Below, in pieces: positions 7,869 through 16,245 of a stretch of DNA of 64,000 nt; position 1 is the first letter of the stretch; each line of letters opens with the position of its first letter. The position numbers and the translations under genes are program-made. Origin of the DNA: Streptomyces antnestii (GTDB taxonomy: Bacteria; Actinomycetota; Actinomycetes; Streptomycetales; Streptomycetaceae); assembly GCF_004005495.1 (NCBI RefSeq), contig NZ_RZYA01000019.1, positions 1 to 64,000 on the forward strand, written 5' to 3'. The notes under the pieces were generated by a model that was given only the letters and a program-made list of their open reading frames with translations, ran no database searches and was not told where the DNA came from.

Positions 7869-8828
7869 CTATCCGCGGACGGTGCCGAGTTCGACGCCCG
7901 TCAGGTCTCGGCTGGCGTCCCACAGTCGGGCCGCTACGGAGGTGTCGGTGAGGTGGTTCCACGCCCGTTCATGTCGGGGCTTGCCGCGCAAGCTGAAGAC
8001 GCGCGGTCCCCACAGCTGCCCTCCGCGCACGGTGGGGTCGAGCACCGCTCGGACCGCGGGCCATGCGCCGGCGTGCTTGCCCTGGACGAGGAGGGCGGCC
8101 GGCGCACCGCACAGCCGCGCGCCGGCGGTCCGCACATGGACGGGCGGCCGTGACGGGGTCAGGGAGTCCAGCGCGCCGCCGGGATGGGCCACCACGCTTG
8201 CCACCCTGCTGTCGACGGCGCGCAGACGGCGGTCGAGTTCGAGGCCGAAGTACATCTGCGCCAGCTTGGAGCGTCCGTAGGTGCGCTTGGGCAGGTAGTC
8301 CTTCCGGGACTGCAGGTCGTCGAGATCGAGGCGTTCCGACTTCGCCGCGAAGCTGCCCATGGTCACGATGCGGGCCGCCGGTGCGGCCGACAGGAGCGGC
8401 ATCAGCCAGTGGGTCAGCGCGAAGTGCCCGAGGTGGTTCGTGCCGAACATGAGCTCGTGACCGTCTGCGGTCTCCCGGCGCGGCGGGGCGTCGAGCGCGA
8501 CGCCGGCGTTGTGGACCACCGCGTCGAGGGAGTCCACATCCAGTGATTCCGCCGCTGTTCTGAGCGACGAGAGGTCGGCGAGGTCCAGCCGGACGGCCCG
8601 CACGCGCGCGCCAGGGACACGTGAGCGGATCGAGGCCGTGGCGGCTTCGGCCTTCGCGGGATTCCGGCTGCCCAGTACGACGGTGGCTCCGGTCGCGGAC
8701 AACTGCTCGGCGACGAAGTACCCGATGCCGGCATTGCCGCCGGTGACCAGGAAGACGCTGCCGTCGGCACGTGGCAGCCGTTGAACATCCCAGGGCGGGG
8801 TGGAGGGCGTGGACGACATGGAGGGCAT
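7869..8828 (-). CDS. short-chain dehydrogenase/reductase
   Basis: 319 residues. Rossmann glycine motif TGGNAGIG near residue 26, HNAG motif, and active-site YGRSK with the preceding serine in TMGSFAAKS. This resembles the retinol-dehydrogenase/WW-oxidoreductase-like SDRs, NAD(P)-dependent cytoplasmic enzymes of unknown substrate. Start at ATG 8828 with an AAGGGA site (ATG 8819 is the alternative). Convergent with the permease, 5 bp apart. Confidence 0.85.
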   Translation of the reverse strand: MPSMSSTPSTPPWDVQRLPRADGSVFLVTGGNAGIGYFVAEQLSATGATVVLGSRNPAKAEAATASIRSRVPGARVRAVRLDLADLSSLRTAAESLDVDSLDAVVHNAGVALDAPPRRETADGHELMFGTNHLGHFALTHWLMPLLSAAPAARIVTMGSFAAKSERLDLDDLQSRKDYLPKRTYGRSKLAQMYFGLELDRRLRAVDSRVASVVAHPGGALDSLTPSRPPVHVRTAGARLCGAPAALLVQGKHAGAWPAVRAVLDPTVRGGQLWGPRVFSLRGKPRHERAWNHLTDTSVAARLWDASRDLTGVELGTVRG

Positions 8829-8998
8829 GGCGGCGGGGTTCCCTTGCTGTTGAAGGCGGCTGCGGCTGCGGCTGCCTGCGGGACAGCTCGCCACCCACGG
8901 TTCCAGCGGCCCCCGACACATCGCCTACGGATCACCGACACCGTCTCCACCACAGGTAGTCCACGATCAGCGCATGCCCCGCATGCCCCGGAACAGTG

Positions 8999-9367
8999 TC
9001 ACCGGGCCGGGATCGGCTGAGTGAGGTTCACCGGGTTGCCGTCGGGGTCCTGGATGTGGGCGACGCGTTGCCCCCACGGCATGTCGTTGGGGCCGCCGCG
9101 GACCGAACCGCCCAGCGCCTCCACCCGGCCGAGCGTCTCGTCGACGTCGTCTACGGCGATGCTGAGCAGGATCCGCGACGCCGCCCCGGTCCCCGCGTCC
9201 GCCTTGGCCACCAGCCCGAGGTCGGTGTCGCCGATGCGCAGGCCGAGGTAGAAGACGGGGCCTTCCGCCGGCACCCGGAAAATCTCCTCGGCGCCGAACA
9301 ATTTCGTATAGAAGCCGAGCAGAACGTCGTGGTCGGCAGTCACGATCACTGGCTGGATGGTGGACAT
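8999..9367 (-). CDS. VOC-family (glyoxalase/bleomycin-resistance-like) protein
   Basis: 122 residues, the usual single-module length. It opens with a beta strand and FYTKLFGAEE and ends with IQDPDGNPVNL, the family signature carrying the metal-ligand region. ATG 9367 follows a good AGGAG site. Members bind or modify small molecules; the substrate here is unknown. Confidence 0.85.
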   Translation of the reverse strand: MSTIQPVIVTADHDVLLGFYTKLFGAEEIFRVPAEGPVFYLGLRIGDTDLGLVAKADAGTGAASRILLSIAVDDVDETLGRVEALGGSVRGGPNDMPWGQRVAHIQDPDGNPVNLTQPIPAR

Positions 9368-9562
9368 GTCACTCCTGTCGAGAACGGCCGTGTCGCTGGG
9401 TAGACCGTTCGAGGACAGCAAACTCATCGGCGCCACCACCCCGCTCACCAGCCTCTTCAATAGGGCGCAGCCCCACTGACGAACAGGGCTTGATCGGTGA
9501 TGGTCCATGAAGCCCGGCGGCTACTCTCGTCTCCGTCGATCTGGAGTGGAGGGGAGCAGGCT

Positions 9563-10342
9563 GTGCGCAGTGCCGCCGTGACACCCGAGGGCAGCCGGAT
9601 TCGCTGGGTCGAGCTGCCGGGGCAAGAGCCGTCCCGCGTCTACGTCCATGGTCTGGGCGCCACGTCGCCGGCCTACTTCGCGGAGGTTGCGGTTCATCCT
9701 CTGCTCGCCGGACGTCGTTCGCTGTTGATCGACTTGCTCGGGCACGGCATCAGCGACCGGCCGACGGACTTCGACTACACCCTGGAATCCCATGCCGATG
9801 CCCTTGCCGCAGCCCTGAACAGCGCGGGTGTCATGGGCGTCGAGCTGATCGCGCACAGTATGGGTGGCTCGGTGGCCATCGTCCTGGCCGCCAGGCACCC
9901 CCATCTGGTCTCCCGCCTGGTCCTGGTCGACGCGAACCTTGACCCGATCCCGCCCGCACCGGGCGCCGCAGGCAGCAGCGGCATCGCCGCCTACTCCGAG
10001 GAGGAGTTCCTGGCGGGCGGCTGGGATGAGATCCGCGAACGGGCTGGTTCCCACTGGTGGTCCACGATGCGCCTGGCAGGCCGGGAGGCCCTGCATCGCA
10101 GCGCGGTCCACCTCACTCGCGGCACCGTCCCCACCATGCGTGAGCTTCTGCTGGATCTGAAAATCCCCCGCACCTATCTGCTGCCCGAGGCCGACGGCCC
10201 GCTCCCGGGAACCGATGCGCTCACCGAAGCCGGGGTGGCCGTGGTCTCCGTCCCGGACTGTGGGCACAACATCATGCTGGACAGCCCGGAAGGCTTCGCC
10301 CACGCCACCGCAGCGGCGCTCTCGGACCACAACCAGCGATAG
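9563..10342 (+). CDS. alpha/beta hydrolase
   Basis: About 259 residues. Oxyanion HG motif in YVHGLG, nucleophile elbow AHSMGG, and a late catalytic histidine in PDCGHN. GTG at 9563 is preferred because GGAGGGGAG lies just upstream; an ATG at 9497 would add 22 unlike residues. It stands alone and the substrate is unknown. Confidence 0.85.
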   Translation: MRSAAVTPEGSRIRWVELPGQEPSRVYVHGLGATSPAYFAEVAVHPLLAGRRSLLIDLLGHGISDRPTDFDYTLESHADALAAALNSAGVMGVELIAHSMGGSVAIVLAARHPHLVSRLVLVDANLDPIPPAPGAAGSSGIAAYSEEEFLAGGWDEIRERAGSHWWSTMRLAGREALHRSAVHLTRGTVPTMRELLLDLKIPRTYLLPEADGPLPGTDALTEAGVAVVSVPDCGHNIMLDSPEGFAHATAAALSDHNQR

Positions 10343-10454
10343 GGTCCAAGTGGCCTGTAACACGGGGAGAGCCGCGCGGGTCCCGCCACCGGAACTGGAC
10401 GACACGAAGGAACCGGCGGACACGAACCGGCGGCGCGACGCCGGGAGATCGAGC

Positions 10455-10541
10455 TCAGCCTCCTTCTCCCTCCCAGGCGACATCCTGCGGCGTGAGCCAC
10501 TCCACCGTCTCCTTGGAGCCGGGCCAGTCACTCCCGCGTCT
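10455..10541 (-). pseudogene. possible short C-terminal gene remnant
   Basis: A 28-codon stretch ending in a stop, preceded in frame by another stop and with no start codon. It reads like a protein tail (SKETVEWLTPQDVAWEG). It lies in the 233-bp gap between the hydrolase and the MarR gene. The family was not recognised. Confidence 0.25.
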
Positions 10542-10575
10542 TCATCGGTGACGTGGCTCTGCAGCTCGGTGCGCC

Positions 10576-11100
10576 TCACCAGTTGGACGACACCACAGCC
10601 GGACCCGGCTTCCCGTCGACAGGGTTGACCTCCGCGGCGATCAGTGGCGGCGTCCGCGCGGTTTCGACGGTACGCACCAGCGGTTCCAGCCGGCGGTCCT
10701 CGGCGGCTTCCCGCAGCGCCTCCCGCAGGGCCGCCTCGTTCGTCGGGCGGGCTTCAGCGAGCAGCTTGAGTCCGGCGTCGGAGACGTTGGTGTAGATGCC
10801 GCGGCGGTCGGTAGGGCAGAGGTAGCGCATGAGCAGGCCGCGGTCCTCCAGGCGCGTGACGAGGCGGGTGGTGGCGCTCTGGCTGAGGACGACGGCGTCG
10901 GCGACCTGCCTCATCTGCAGGTGTCCGCCCTCCCCGTCGTGCTGGCGGCTGAGGACGTCGAGGAGCGAATACTCGCGCACGCTCAGGCCATGACCGGCCT
11001 GCAGCGCGCGTTCGAGGTGGGACTCGATCTTTCCGTGCAGCAGAGACAGCGCGCACCAGCCCTGGGCCAGGGCGGTGAGCGAGGGGGCAGTAGCAGTCAA
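10576..11100 (-). CDS. MarR-family transcriptional regulator
   Basis: 174 residues with the winged-helix layout of MarR: SVREYSLLDVLSR, then LSQSATTRLVTRLEDRGL (recognition helix) and the wing CPTDRRGIYTNVSDAG. The start is TTG at 11100 because AAGGAGG sits 8 bases before it. MarR proteins are dimeric repressors released by small ligands. It is divergent from the GlcG-like/SnoaL/aldo-keto-reductase operon, and inverted copies of a CAATNATTGCAC motif lie between them. Confidence 0.88.
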   Translation of the reverse strand: MTATAPSLTALAQGWCALSLLHGKIESHLERALQAGHGLSVREYSLLDVLSRQHDGEGGHLQMRQVADAVVLSQSATTRLVTRLEDRGLLMRYLCPTDRRGIYTNVSDAGLKLLAEARPTNEAALREALREAAEDRRLEPLVRTVETARTPPLIAAEVNPVDGKPGPAVVSSNW

Positions 11101-11128
11101 CGGGGGCCTCCTTCTTCGGGCCGTTCCC

Positions 11129-11202
11129 TCAATTATTGCACGCGACGGTACATGCAGACCACTGTAGTGCGCGCTTGCGTTATCCGGCGTGTGCAATTAT
11201 TG
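11129..11202. promoter_or_regulatory. inverted CAATWATTGCAC motifs, candidate MarR operators
   Basis: CAATTATTGCACGCG (from 11130, plus strand) is matched by CAATAATTGCACACG on the minus strand ending at 11202, 13 of 15 bases alike, in an otherwise GC-rich intergenic region. The pair flanks the space where both divergent promoters should lie, as expected for MarR control of itself and of the operon starting at 11346. Confidence 0.6.
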
Positions 11203-11345
11203 TCCGGTGGCGTAAGCAGGGTCCCTCAGGGACCGGAGCACGCCGGAAACCGTCGTGCACTGACCGGGACGCGCCACCACAACCCGAGCCGTCCCACGGC
11301 TCATCCGATCCCTCACCCGATCCCTCATCCGCGAAGGAAACCGTC

Positions 11346-11777
11346 ATGAGCACCACCATCCCCGTCGCCCCGCTGACCACGCAGGACGCCGAGGTCCTCG
11401 TCACCGCCGCGCGCCGCGCCGCCGACGCCGCGGGAGTCACCGTGAGCGTCACCGTCCTGGACGCGGGCGGGCACCTGCTGGCCTTCCGCCGGGACGACCG
11501 GGCGGTGCTGATCTCCGGCGAGACGAGCACCCGCAAGGCCTACACCGCCCTGCAGCTCGACGCGCCGACCGCGGACCTCGTCGACCTCGTCAAGCCCGAC
11601 GGGCCGTTCCACACCCTGCCCACCGCGCTCGACAAGCCGCTGCTGTTCATCGCCGGCGGCGTCCCCGTCCACCGCGACGGCCGCCTCATCGGCGCGATCG
11701 GCGTCGGCGGCGGCGCCCCCGAGCAGGACCACGGCTTCGCCGTCGCGGCCGTCGCGGCCACCGAGGAGCTGTCCTGA
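11346..11777 (+). CDS. GlcG/HbpS-like (DUF336) heme-binding-type protein
   Basis: 143 residues. VTVLDAGGHLLAFRRDD followed by a SGETSTRKAYTAL helix and a GGVPVHRDGRLIGAIGVGGG tail is the GlcG/HbpS family pattern. Some members bind heme or take part in redox sensing, while many are unassigned. ATG 11346 follows GAAGGA. It is first of three genes; its stop overlaps the next start by one base (TGATG). Confidence 0.85.
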   Translation: MSTTIPVAPLTTQDAEVLVTAARRAADAAGVTVSVTVLDAGGHLLAFRRDDRAVLISGETSTRKAYTALQLDAPTADLVDLVKPDGPFHTLPTALDKPLLFIAGGVPVHRDGRLIGAIGVGGGAPEQDHGFAVAAVAATEELS

Positions 11778-12151
11778 TGTCCCGCACTCCGCAGGAAGTC
11801 TTCGCCGACCACGGGGAGCGGCTCGGCACCGGGGACCTCGATCTGATCACCACCAACTACACCGAGGACGCCGTCTTCGTCACCCCCGAGGGAACCCTGA
11901 CGGGTCACCAGGGCATACGGGAGGGAATCGGCCGTCTCCTGGCCGATCTCCCCGACGCCGACTGGCAGTTGACCCCGACCTTCGCCGGAAACGTGCTGTT
12001 CCTGCAGTGGACCGCCACCACCGCCACTCACGAGGTCACCGACGGCGTCGACACGTTCGTCTTCCGCGACGGACTCATCAGCGCCCAGACCGTCCGCTAC
12101 ACCCTCACCACCCGTACGGCCCGTACCACCCGTACGACCCGCACCGCCTGA
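11777..12151 (+). CDS. SnoaL/NTF2-like protein
   Basis: 124 residues with the compact cone fold pattern (TEDAVFVTPEGTLTGHQGIREGI). Such proteins are small-molecule isomerases, hydratases or binding proteins. Coupled by a 1-base overlap to the upstream gene, with the aldo/keto reductase 15 bp downstream. The tail has a short RT-rich repeat (RTARTTRTTRTA), likely slippage in a repeated codon run. Confidence 0.8.
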   Translation: MSRTPQEVFADHGERLGTGDLDLITTNYTEDAVFVTPEGTLTGHQGIREGIGRLLADLPDADWQLTPTFAGNVLFLQWTATTATHEVTDGVDTFVFRDGLISAQTVRYTLTTRTARTTRTTRTA

Positions 12152-12166
12152 AAGGCCACACGCATC

Positions 12167-12991
12167 ATGACCGCCATCCCCACCGTGAAGCTCAACAACG
12201 GCGTCGAGATCCCCCAGCTCGGCTTCGGCGTCTTCCAGGTACCCGACGACGAGACCACCGCCGCGGTGAGTTCCGCCCTGGAGGCCGGTTACCGCAGTAT
12301 CGACACCGCCGCGATCTACGGCAACGAGACCGGCGTCGGCCGCGCCCTCGCCGCCTCCGGGATCGCCCGCGAGGAGCTGTTCGTCACCACCAAGCTGTGG
12401 AACGCCGACCAGGGCCACGACGCCACCCTGCGGGCCTTCGACGCCAGCCTCGACAAGCTGGGCCTGGACCATGTCGACCTGTACCTGATCCACTGGCCGA
12501 CCCCGGCCCGCGACCTGTACCGCGAGTCCTGGAAGGCCATCGAGAAGCTCGTCGCCGAGGGGCGGATCCGCGCCGCGGGCGTGTCCAACTTCCAGCCCGC
12601 ACACCTCGACCGGCTCATCGCCGACTCGGAGCTGGTCCCGGCGGTCAACCAGATCGAGCTGCACCCCGGCCTCCAGCAGAGCGAGCTGCGCGCCAAGCAC
12701 GCCGCGCTCGGCATCGCCACCGAGGCGTGGAGCCCGCTCGCTCAGGGTGCCGTCCTCAAGGACGAGGCGATCACCACGATCGCCGCCCGCACCGGCAAGT
12801 CCGCCGCCCAGGTCGTGCTGCGCTGGCACCTCCAGCTCGGCAACGTCGTCATCCCCAAGTCGGTGACGCCCGCCCGCATCCGCGAGAACCTCGACGTCTT
12901 CGACTTCACCCTCACCGACGACGAGATGGCCGCCATCGCCACCCTCGACCGCGACCTGCGCACCGGCCCCCACCCGGACGAGCTCAACTGA
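12167..12991 (+). CDS. aldo/keto reductase
   Basis: 274 residues, typical for AKR5-like enzymes. The catalytic tetrad is visible: D46, Y51, K76 and H109. The NADPH-binding end reads IPKSVTPARIRENLDVFDF. It reduces aldehydes or ketones in the cytoplasm. Last gene of the three-gene operon divergent from marR, which suggests induction by a toxic carbonyl or phenolic compound (inference). Confidence 0.92.
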   Translation: MTAIPTVKLNNGVEIPQLGFGVFQVPDDETTAAVSSALEAGYRSIDTAAIYGNETGVGRALAASGIAREELFVTTKLWNADQGHDATLRAFDASLDKLGLDHVDLYLIHWPTPARDLYRESWKAIEKLVAEGRIRAAGVSNFQPAHLDRLIADSELVPAVNQIELHPGLQQSELRAKHAALGIATEAWSPLAQGAVLKDEAITTIAARTGKSAAQVVLRWHLQLGNVVIPKSVTPARIRENLDVFDFTLTDDEMAAIATLDRDLRTGPHPDELN

Positions 12992-13035
12992 CACCGCCCG
13001 GCCCGGACACGCCCCACGCGTGCCCGGGCCGCTCA

Positions 13036-13071
13036 CAGAGCCCCCGGATAATGCAGAGCCCCCGGATAATG
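13036..13071 (+). repeat. perfect tandem 18-bp repeat at the kinase promoter
   Basis: The unit CAGAGCCCCCGGATAATG occurs twice back to back (13036-13053 and 13054-13071), ending 7 bases before the start of the next gene. Each copy contains GGATAATG, which resembles a -10 element, so the duplication may double the promoter or alter its spacing. Confidence 0.75.
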
Positions 13072-13078
13072 GGGTGGC

Positions 13079-14047
13079 ATGGTGACCAACCACGATGAGG
13101 CAGCAGTTGTCCGACCGTCGACACTGGCTTGGGTGAGCCGGCAGCTGGAGGCCGGCGAGCGGATCGTCAGAGCCGAGGTGCTGCACGGCGGCATCACTGC
13201 CGAAATGCGAAGGCTGACCATCGAGACGCCGCTGGACGGAGGCACTCGTGACCTGGTGCTGAGGAGCTTCGTCGACCCGTTCTCCGTGCGGCACGCCGAG
13301 GACTGGCTGAGCAGGGAGGCCGACGCCCTGACCCTGCTCACGCGGACCGGCGTGCCGGCTCCTGGACTGGTCGCGGTTGATCCGACCGCCGCGCACTGCG
13401 AGTATCCGTCCCTCCTCATGACGCACATGGCGGGCCGTACGGTCCTCGACGAGGAGGGATTGGAGACGCGCGTCTCTCTACTGGCCCGTCAACTCGTGGC
13501 CATTCATGAGGTGCGGCCCACTGAACGGCCTCGGGATTACGTCGCGTTGACGACCGCCGACACCGTCGTGGTTCCGAAAGGCGCCGACGCGGCGGTATGG
13601 GCTGCGGCGATCGACGTGATCCGTAAGCCCGCGCCACCCTACGAAGGGCGGTTCCTGCACCGGGACTTCCAGCCCGGCAACGTGCTGTTCGAGGTGCGGC
13701 CCTCAGGACCAGCGGGTGCCCGGATCACCGGCGTCGTCGACTGGGCAGCGACCTCCTGGGGTCCGGCGGATCTCGATGTGGCGCACTGCTCGACCAATCT
13801 CGCGCTGCTGCACGGGCCCGCATGGGGGCTGCGGTTCGCCCAGGCGTACGAGAGGGCCGGCGGGATGCTGGCCGCGGCCGCGAGCGAGCGGCTGTACTGG
13901 CTGGTGCGGGACGCGCTGGCGTTCTCAGAAGAGGTGCGGTGGGTGGCGCAGCCATGGCGGGAGGCAGGAAGGACAGAGCTGACGACGCGCGCCGTGGAGG
14001 AACGACTGGATGCCTACGTCACCATCCTGATGGACACACTGGGCTGA
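13079..14047 (+). CDS. aminoglycoside phosphotransferase-family kinase
   Basis: 322 residues with the APH fold: catalytic loop HRDFQPGN (D196, N201) and the metal-binding VDWAATSWGPADLDVAH block (D221). These kinases phosphorylate antibiotics or small metabolites with ATP; the substrate cannot be told. ATG 13079 follows GGGGTGG. Two perfect 18-bp repeats with -10-like cores lie just upstream. Confidence 0.85.
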   Translation: MVTNHDEAAVVRPSTLAWVSRQLEAGERIVRAEVLHGGITAEMRRLTIETPLDGGTRDLVLRSFVDPFSVRHAEDWLSREADALTLLTRTGVPAPGLVAVDPTAAHCEYPSLLMTHMAGRTVLDEEGLETRVSLLARQLVAIHEVRPTERPRDYVALTTADTVVVPKGADAAVWAAAIDVIRKPAPPYEGRFLHRDFQPGNVLFEVRPSGPAGARITGVVDWAATSWGPADLDVAHCSTNLALLHGPAWGLRFAQAYERAGGMLAAAASERLYWLVRDALAFSEEVRWVAQPWREAGRTELTTRAVEERLDAYVTILMDTLG

Positions 14048-14109
14048 GCCATGGGTGTGCCAGGAAGCCAGGTATGCCCAGCCCACATGGACCAACCGAC
14101 ATATCGACG

Positions 14110-14574
14110 TCAGGAACCGGCGGCAGACACATAGTTGTCCAACTCGGCGGCCAAGCGCCGCATGGCCGTACGGTTGACACGCCGCATCATGGCCCGGACA
14201 ACGGGCGCCAGTAGGCGGTCGGAGAGCGGCGCGAGCACCCAGGTGTACGTGAACGAGACATGGCTCCCGCCGGACTGCAGCGGTTCGACGGTGTAGATGC
14301 CGTGGGCCACGCGCCGGCCGGCCGCGCTGACGTTCCGTTCCATGATGCGCCGCGGCGCATCCGCTTCGACGACCTTGATGGTGACGTCGGCCTTCGTGCC
14401 ACCCAGTGCGGCGGTGACCGTGGCGCACGATCCGATGCCACGGCCGGGGCCGCTGTAGCGCCAGTCGGTCAGATAGTGGTTCGTGAATCGCTCGTGGTGA
14501 GCCATGACGTCGAGGAAGTCGTAGACCTGCTCGGGCGGCTGCGGAACATCGATCATCACGATGACGGGCCTCAT
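14110..14574 (-). CDS. SRPBCC (START-like) polyketide-cyclase-family protein
   Basis: 154 residues. Hydrophobic-pocket fold pattern: IDVPQPPEQVYDFLDVMAHHERF at the start and a long C-terminal helix. Probably binds a lipid or aromatic ligand. Start at ATG 14574, which lies at the edge of a TGTACC-N4-GGTACA palindrome, so repressor binding there would block it. Divergent from the tetR gene. Confidence 0.8.
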   Translation of the reverse strand: MRPVIVMIDVPQPPEQVYDFLDVMAHHERFTNHYLTDWRYSGPGRGIGSCATVTAALGGTKADVTIKVVEADAPRRIMERNVSAAGRRVAHGIYTVEPLQSGGSHVSFTYTWVLAPLSDRLLAPVVRAMMRRVNRTAMRRLAAELDNYVSAAGS

Positions 14575-14613
14575 GTACCACACGGTACACGAGGACATGT
14601 ACCGATTGGTACA
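14574..14613. promoter_or_regulatory. two TetR-type palindromes TGTACC-N4-GGTACA
   Basis: Perfect 16-bp palindromes with identical arms lie at 14574-14589 and 14598-14613, centres 24 bp apart, in the 47-bp gap between the divergent SRPBCC and TetR genes. The only differences are in the four central bases. They are almost certainly the operator pair of the adjacent TetR protein, controlling both genes. Confidence 0.8.
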
Positions 14614-14621
14614 CTCGTGAG

Positions 14622-15230
14622 GTGGTGAATACGGATGATGCGCGGCGCCCCGAACGCGAAACCACGCGCCTCACGGACGGGGACCGGCGCGCCCAGCTGA
14701 CGGACGCGGCCGTCGACCACGTCACGGCACACGGAATCGCGGACCTGAGCCTGCGCCGCCTCGGCGACGCGATCGGCGTCAGTCATCGCATGCTGATCCA
14801 CTACTTCGGCACCAAGGAACAACTGCTCGTCGAGATCGTCCGGACGTCGGAGCGACGTCAGCGCGAACTGCTGTCCCGGCTCCACGCGGAGCCCGACCTC
14901 TCGCCCGCGGATGCAGCGCGACGCCTCTGGCAGCAGTTGACGGACCCTCAACTCGCTGGTCAGGAGCTGCTCTTCTTCGAGCTCTGCGGGTTCGCACTGC
15001 GGGGCCGCCCCGAGGGCGCCCCGTTCCTGGACGGACTCGTGGCCGACTGGCTGGAACCGCTCGTGGCAGCCGAGGTTGCCGCGGGAACGGACCCTGTCGC
15101 GGCGCGCAACCGCGCGAGGCTGGGACTGGCCACCGTCCGCGGACTCCTGCTCGACCTGCTCGCCACCGGCGACCGCACCGGCGTCGACGCGGCGATGGAG
15201 GAATTCCTCCGGCTGTACTACGGCTCGTAG
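14622..15230 (+). CDS. TetR-family transcriptional regulator
   Basis: 202 residues. N-terminal helix-turn-helix ends in RLGDAIGVSHRMLIHYFGTKEQLL (about residues 47-70), the TetR recognition segment; the rest is the helical ligand domain. GTG at 14622 or 14625 lies only 8-11 bases after the second operator palindrome, so the transcript may be near-leaderless and self-repressed. Partner gene: the divergent SRPBCC protein. Confidence 0.88.
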   Translation: MVNTDDARRPERETTRLTDGDRRAQLTDAAVDHVTAHGIADLSLRRLGDAIGVSHRMLIHYFGTKEQLLVEIVRTSERRQRELLSRLHAEPDLSPADAARRLWQQLTDPQLAGQELLFFELCGFALRGRPEGAPFLDGLVADWLEPLVAAEVAAGTDPVAARNRARLGLATVRGLLLDLLATGDRTGVDAAMEEFLRLYYGS

Positions 15231-15327
15231 TGACGGCCAGGGTGACAACCCCGGTGACAGCCCGGGTGACGACTCTCAGCTACGCCCATCAGAGATCTCG
15301 ACGTCGCCGAGACGTCGCCGAGAGGGA

Positions 15328-15714
15328 TCACCAGGCCTCGTCGCTCTTCGAGGACAAGGGCGCCCACGTGTACCGGACGCGCACGCCGTGGTCGTGGAGC
15401 CAGGCGGTCTCGCGGTGCCGGAGTTCGTGTGCGGACTCCGGGGCAATGGCGCTGGGCCACCGGACGAGCACCTCGGTGACATGGCCTGTCTGTACCAGCT
15501 GCCTCACGCGCCGCCACCCTTTGCGCTGGGCCGGGTCGGGCTCACCGTACGTGTCGGTCACCACCTCGGCGATCGTCAGTCCGCGTTCCTGGGCGAAAGC
15601 GCGGCCTTCTGTCTGCGCGCATTGCGTGGCTTCACCAGGCGTGCCCCGGGCTCGGTCGGCGCACACGTACAGCACGACGGGAGGAGCGGTTTCGCTGTGG
15701 GGGTGGGAGGTCAT
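15328..15714 (-). CDS. stand-alone resolvase-like domain lacking the catalytic serine
   Basis: 128 residues that follow the serine-recombinase N-terminal domain throughout: a VLYVCADRA strand where active enzymes have YARVSTD, a QC..EGRAFAQERG helix, then a WRRVRQLVQTGHVTEVLVRWPSAIA block matching the usual LL..R.G.vD.vvv..ldRl. The nucleophilic serine position is not serine, and there is no DNA-binding domain. So it is either a repurposed protein or a fossil. ATG 15714 follows AAGGCG. Same strand as the ATP-binding protein upstream, about 60 bp apart. Confidence 0.55.
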   Translation of the reverse strand: MTSHPHSETAPPVVLYVCADRARGTPGEATQCAQTEGRAFAQERGLTIAEVVTDTYGEPDPAQRKGWRRVRQLVQTGHVTEVLVRWPSAIAPESAHELRHRETAWLHDHGVRVRYTWAPLSSKSDEAW

Positions 15715-15777
15715 GGGCGGGCGCCTTCTGTAAGGGAGACACGAGAGGCATGAGGGGGATGAGGGAGATGAGGGGGA

Positions 15778-16245
15778 TCAGAGGTAGGAGGGGTAGGACG
15801 TCAACTCCGCCCAGACGACCTTGCCTTCGGCCCGCGTGGAGCGTGCGGAGCCCCAGCGGTCCGCGAGTTGCTGGACGAGGAGCAGACCTCGCCCACTCTC
15901 CTCGCCGGGACCGGCCCGGTGTTCGGGCGGGCGGACCGGGGTGCGGTCGGCGTCGTGGAGTTCGATCCGCAGCCGCCGCTCGTCGCCGGTCAGCGTGAGG
16001 CCGCACAGGACATGGCCGCTGTCGGTGTGGAGCACGGCGTTCGTGGTCAGTTCGGAGACCAGCAGCACCGCGTCGCAGCATGTGTCGCCGGGCACCTCCC
16101 AGGCACGGAGCCGGTCGCGCACGGCGTCGCGGGCGGATCTCGCGCTGGTGCGCAGGGCGGGCAGGCCGAACCAGTACTCCCGACAAGGCACGGTCGTGGC
16201 TGAGACGGGGGTCGAGGCCGGGACCGAGGGCGTGGGCAGAGTCAC
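15778..16245 (-). CDS. ATP-binding protein, anti-sigma-factor (RsbW/HATPase) type
   Basis: 155 residues from the preferred start. N-box SELTTNAVLHT, then DADRTPVRP and GRGLLLVQQLADRWG, the order seen in Streptomyces RsbW-like serine kinases. These bind partner regulators and phosphorylate anti-anti-sigma factors or act as sensors. GTG 16245 has an AAGG site and gives the usual family length; a GTG at 16428 would add 61 low-complexity residues. It is divergent from the XRE/DUF397 pair, a common Streptomyces arrangement. Confidence 0.8.
   Translation of the reverse strand: MTLPTPSVPASTPVSATTVPCREYWFGLPALRTSARSARDAVRDRLRAWEVPGDTCCDAVLLVSELTTNAVLHTDSGHVLCGLTLTGDERRLRIELHDADRTPVRPPEHRAGPGEESGRGLLLVQQLADRWGSARSTRAEGKVVWAELTSYPSYL

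Noticed and set aside
5851..7962. 703-codon minus-strand frame opposite the permease
   Set aside because: Antisense artefact of GC-rich third positions; the opposite strand encodes a normal 12-helix permease.
11540..13426. 628-codon minus-strand frame over the GlcG/SnoaL/aldo-keto operon
   Set aside because: Antisense to three well-supported genes.
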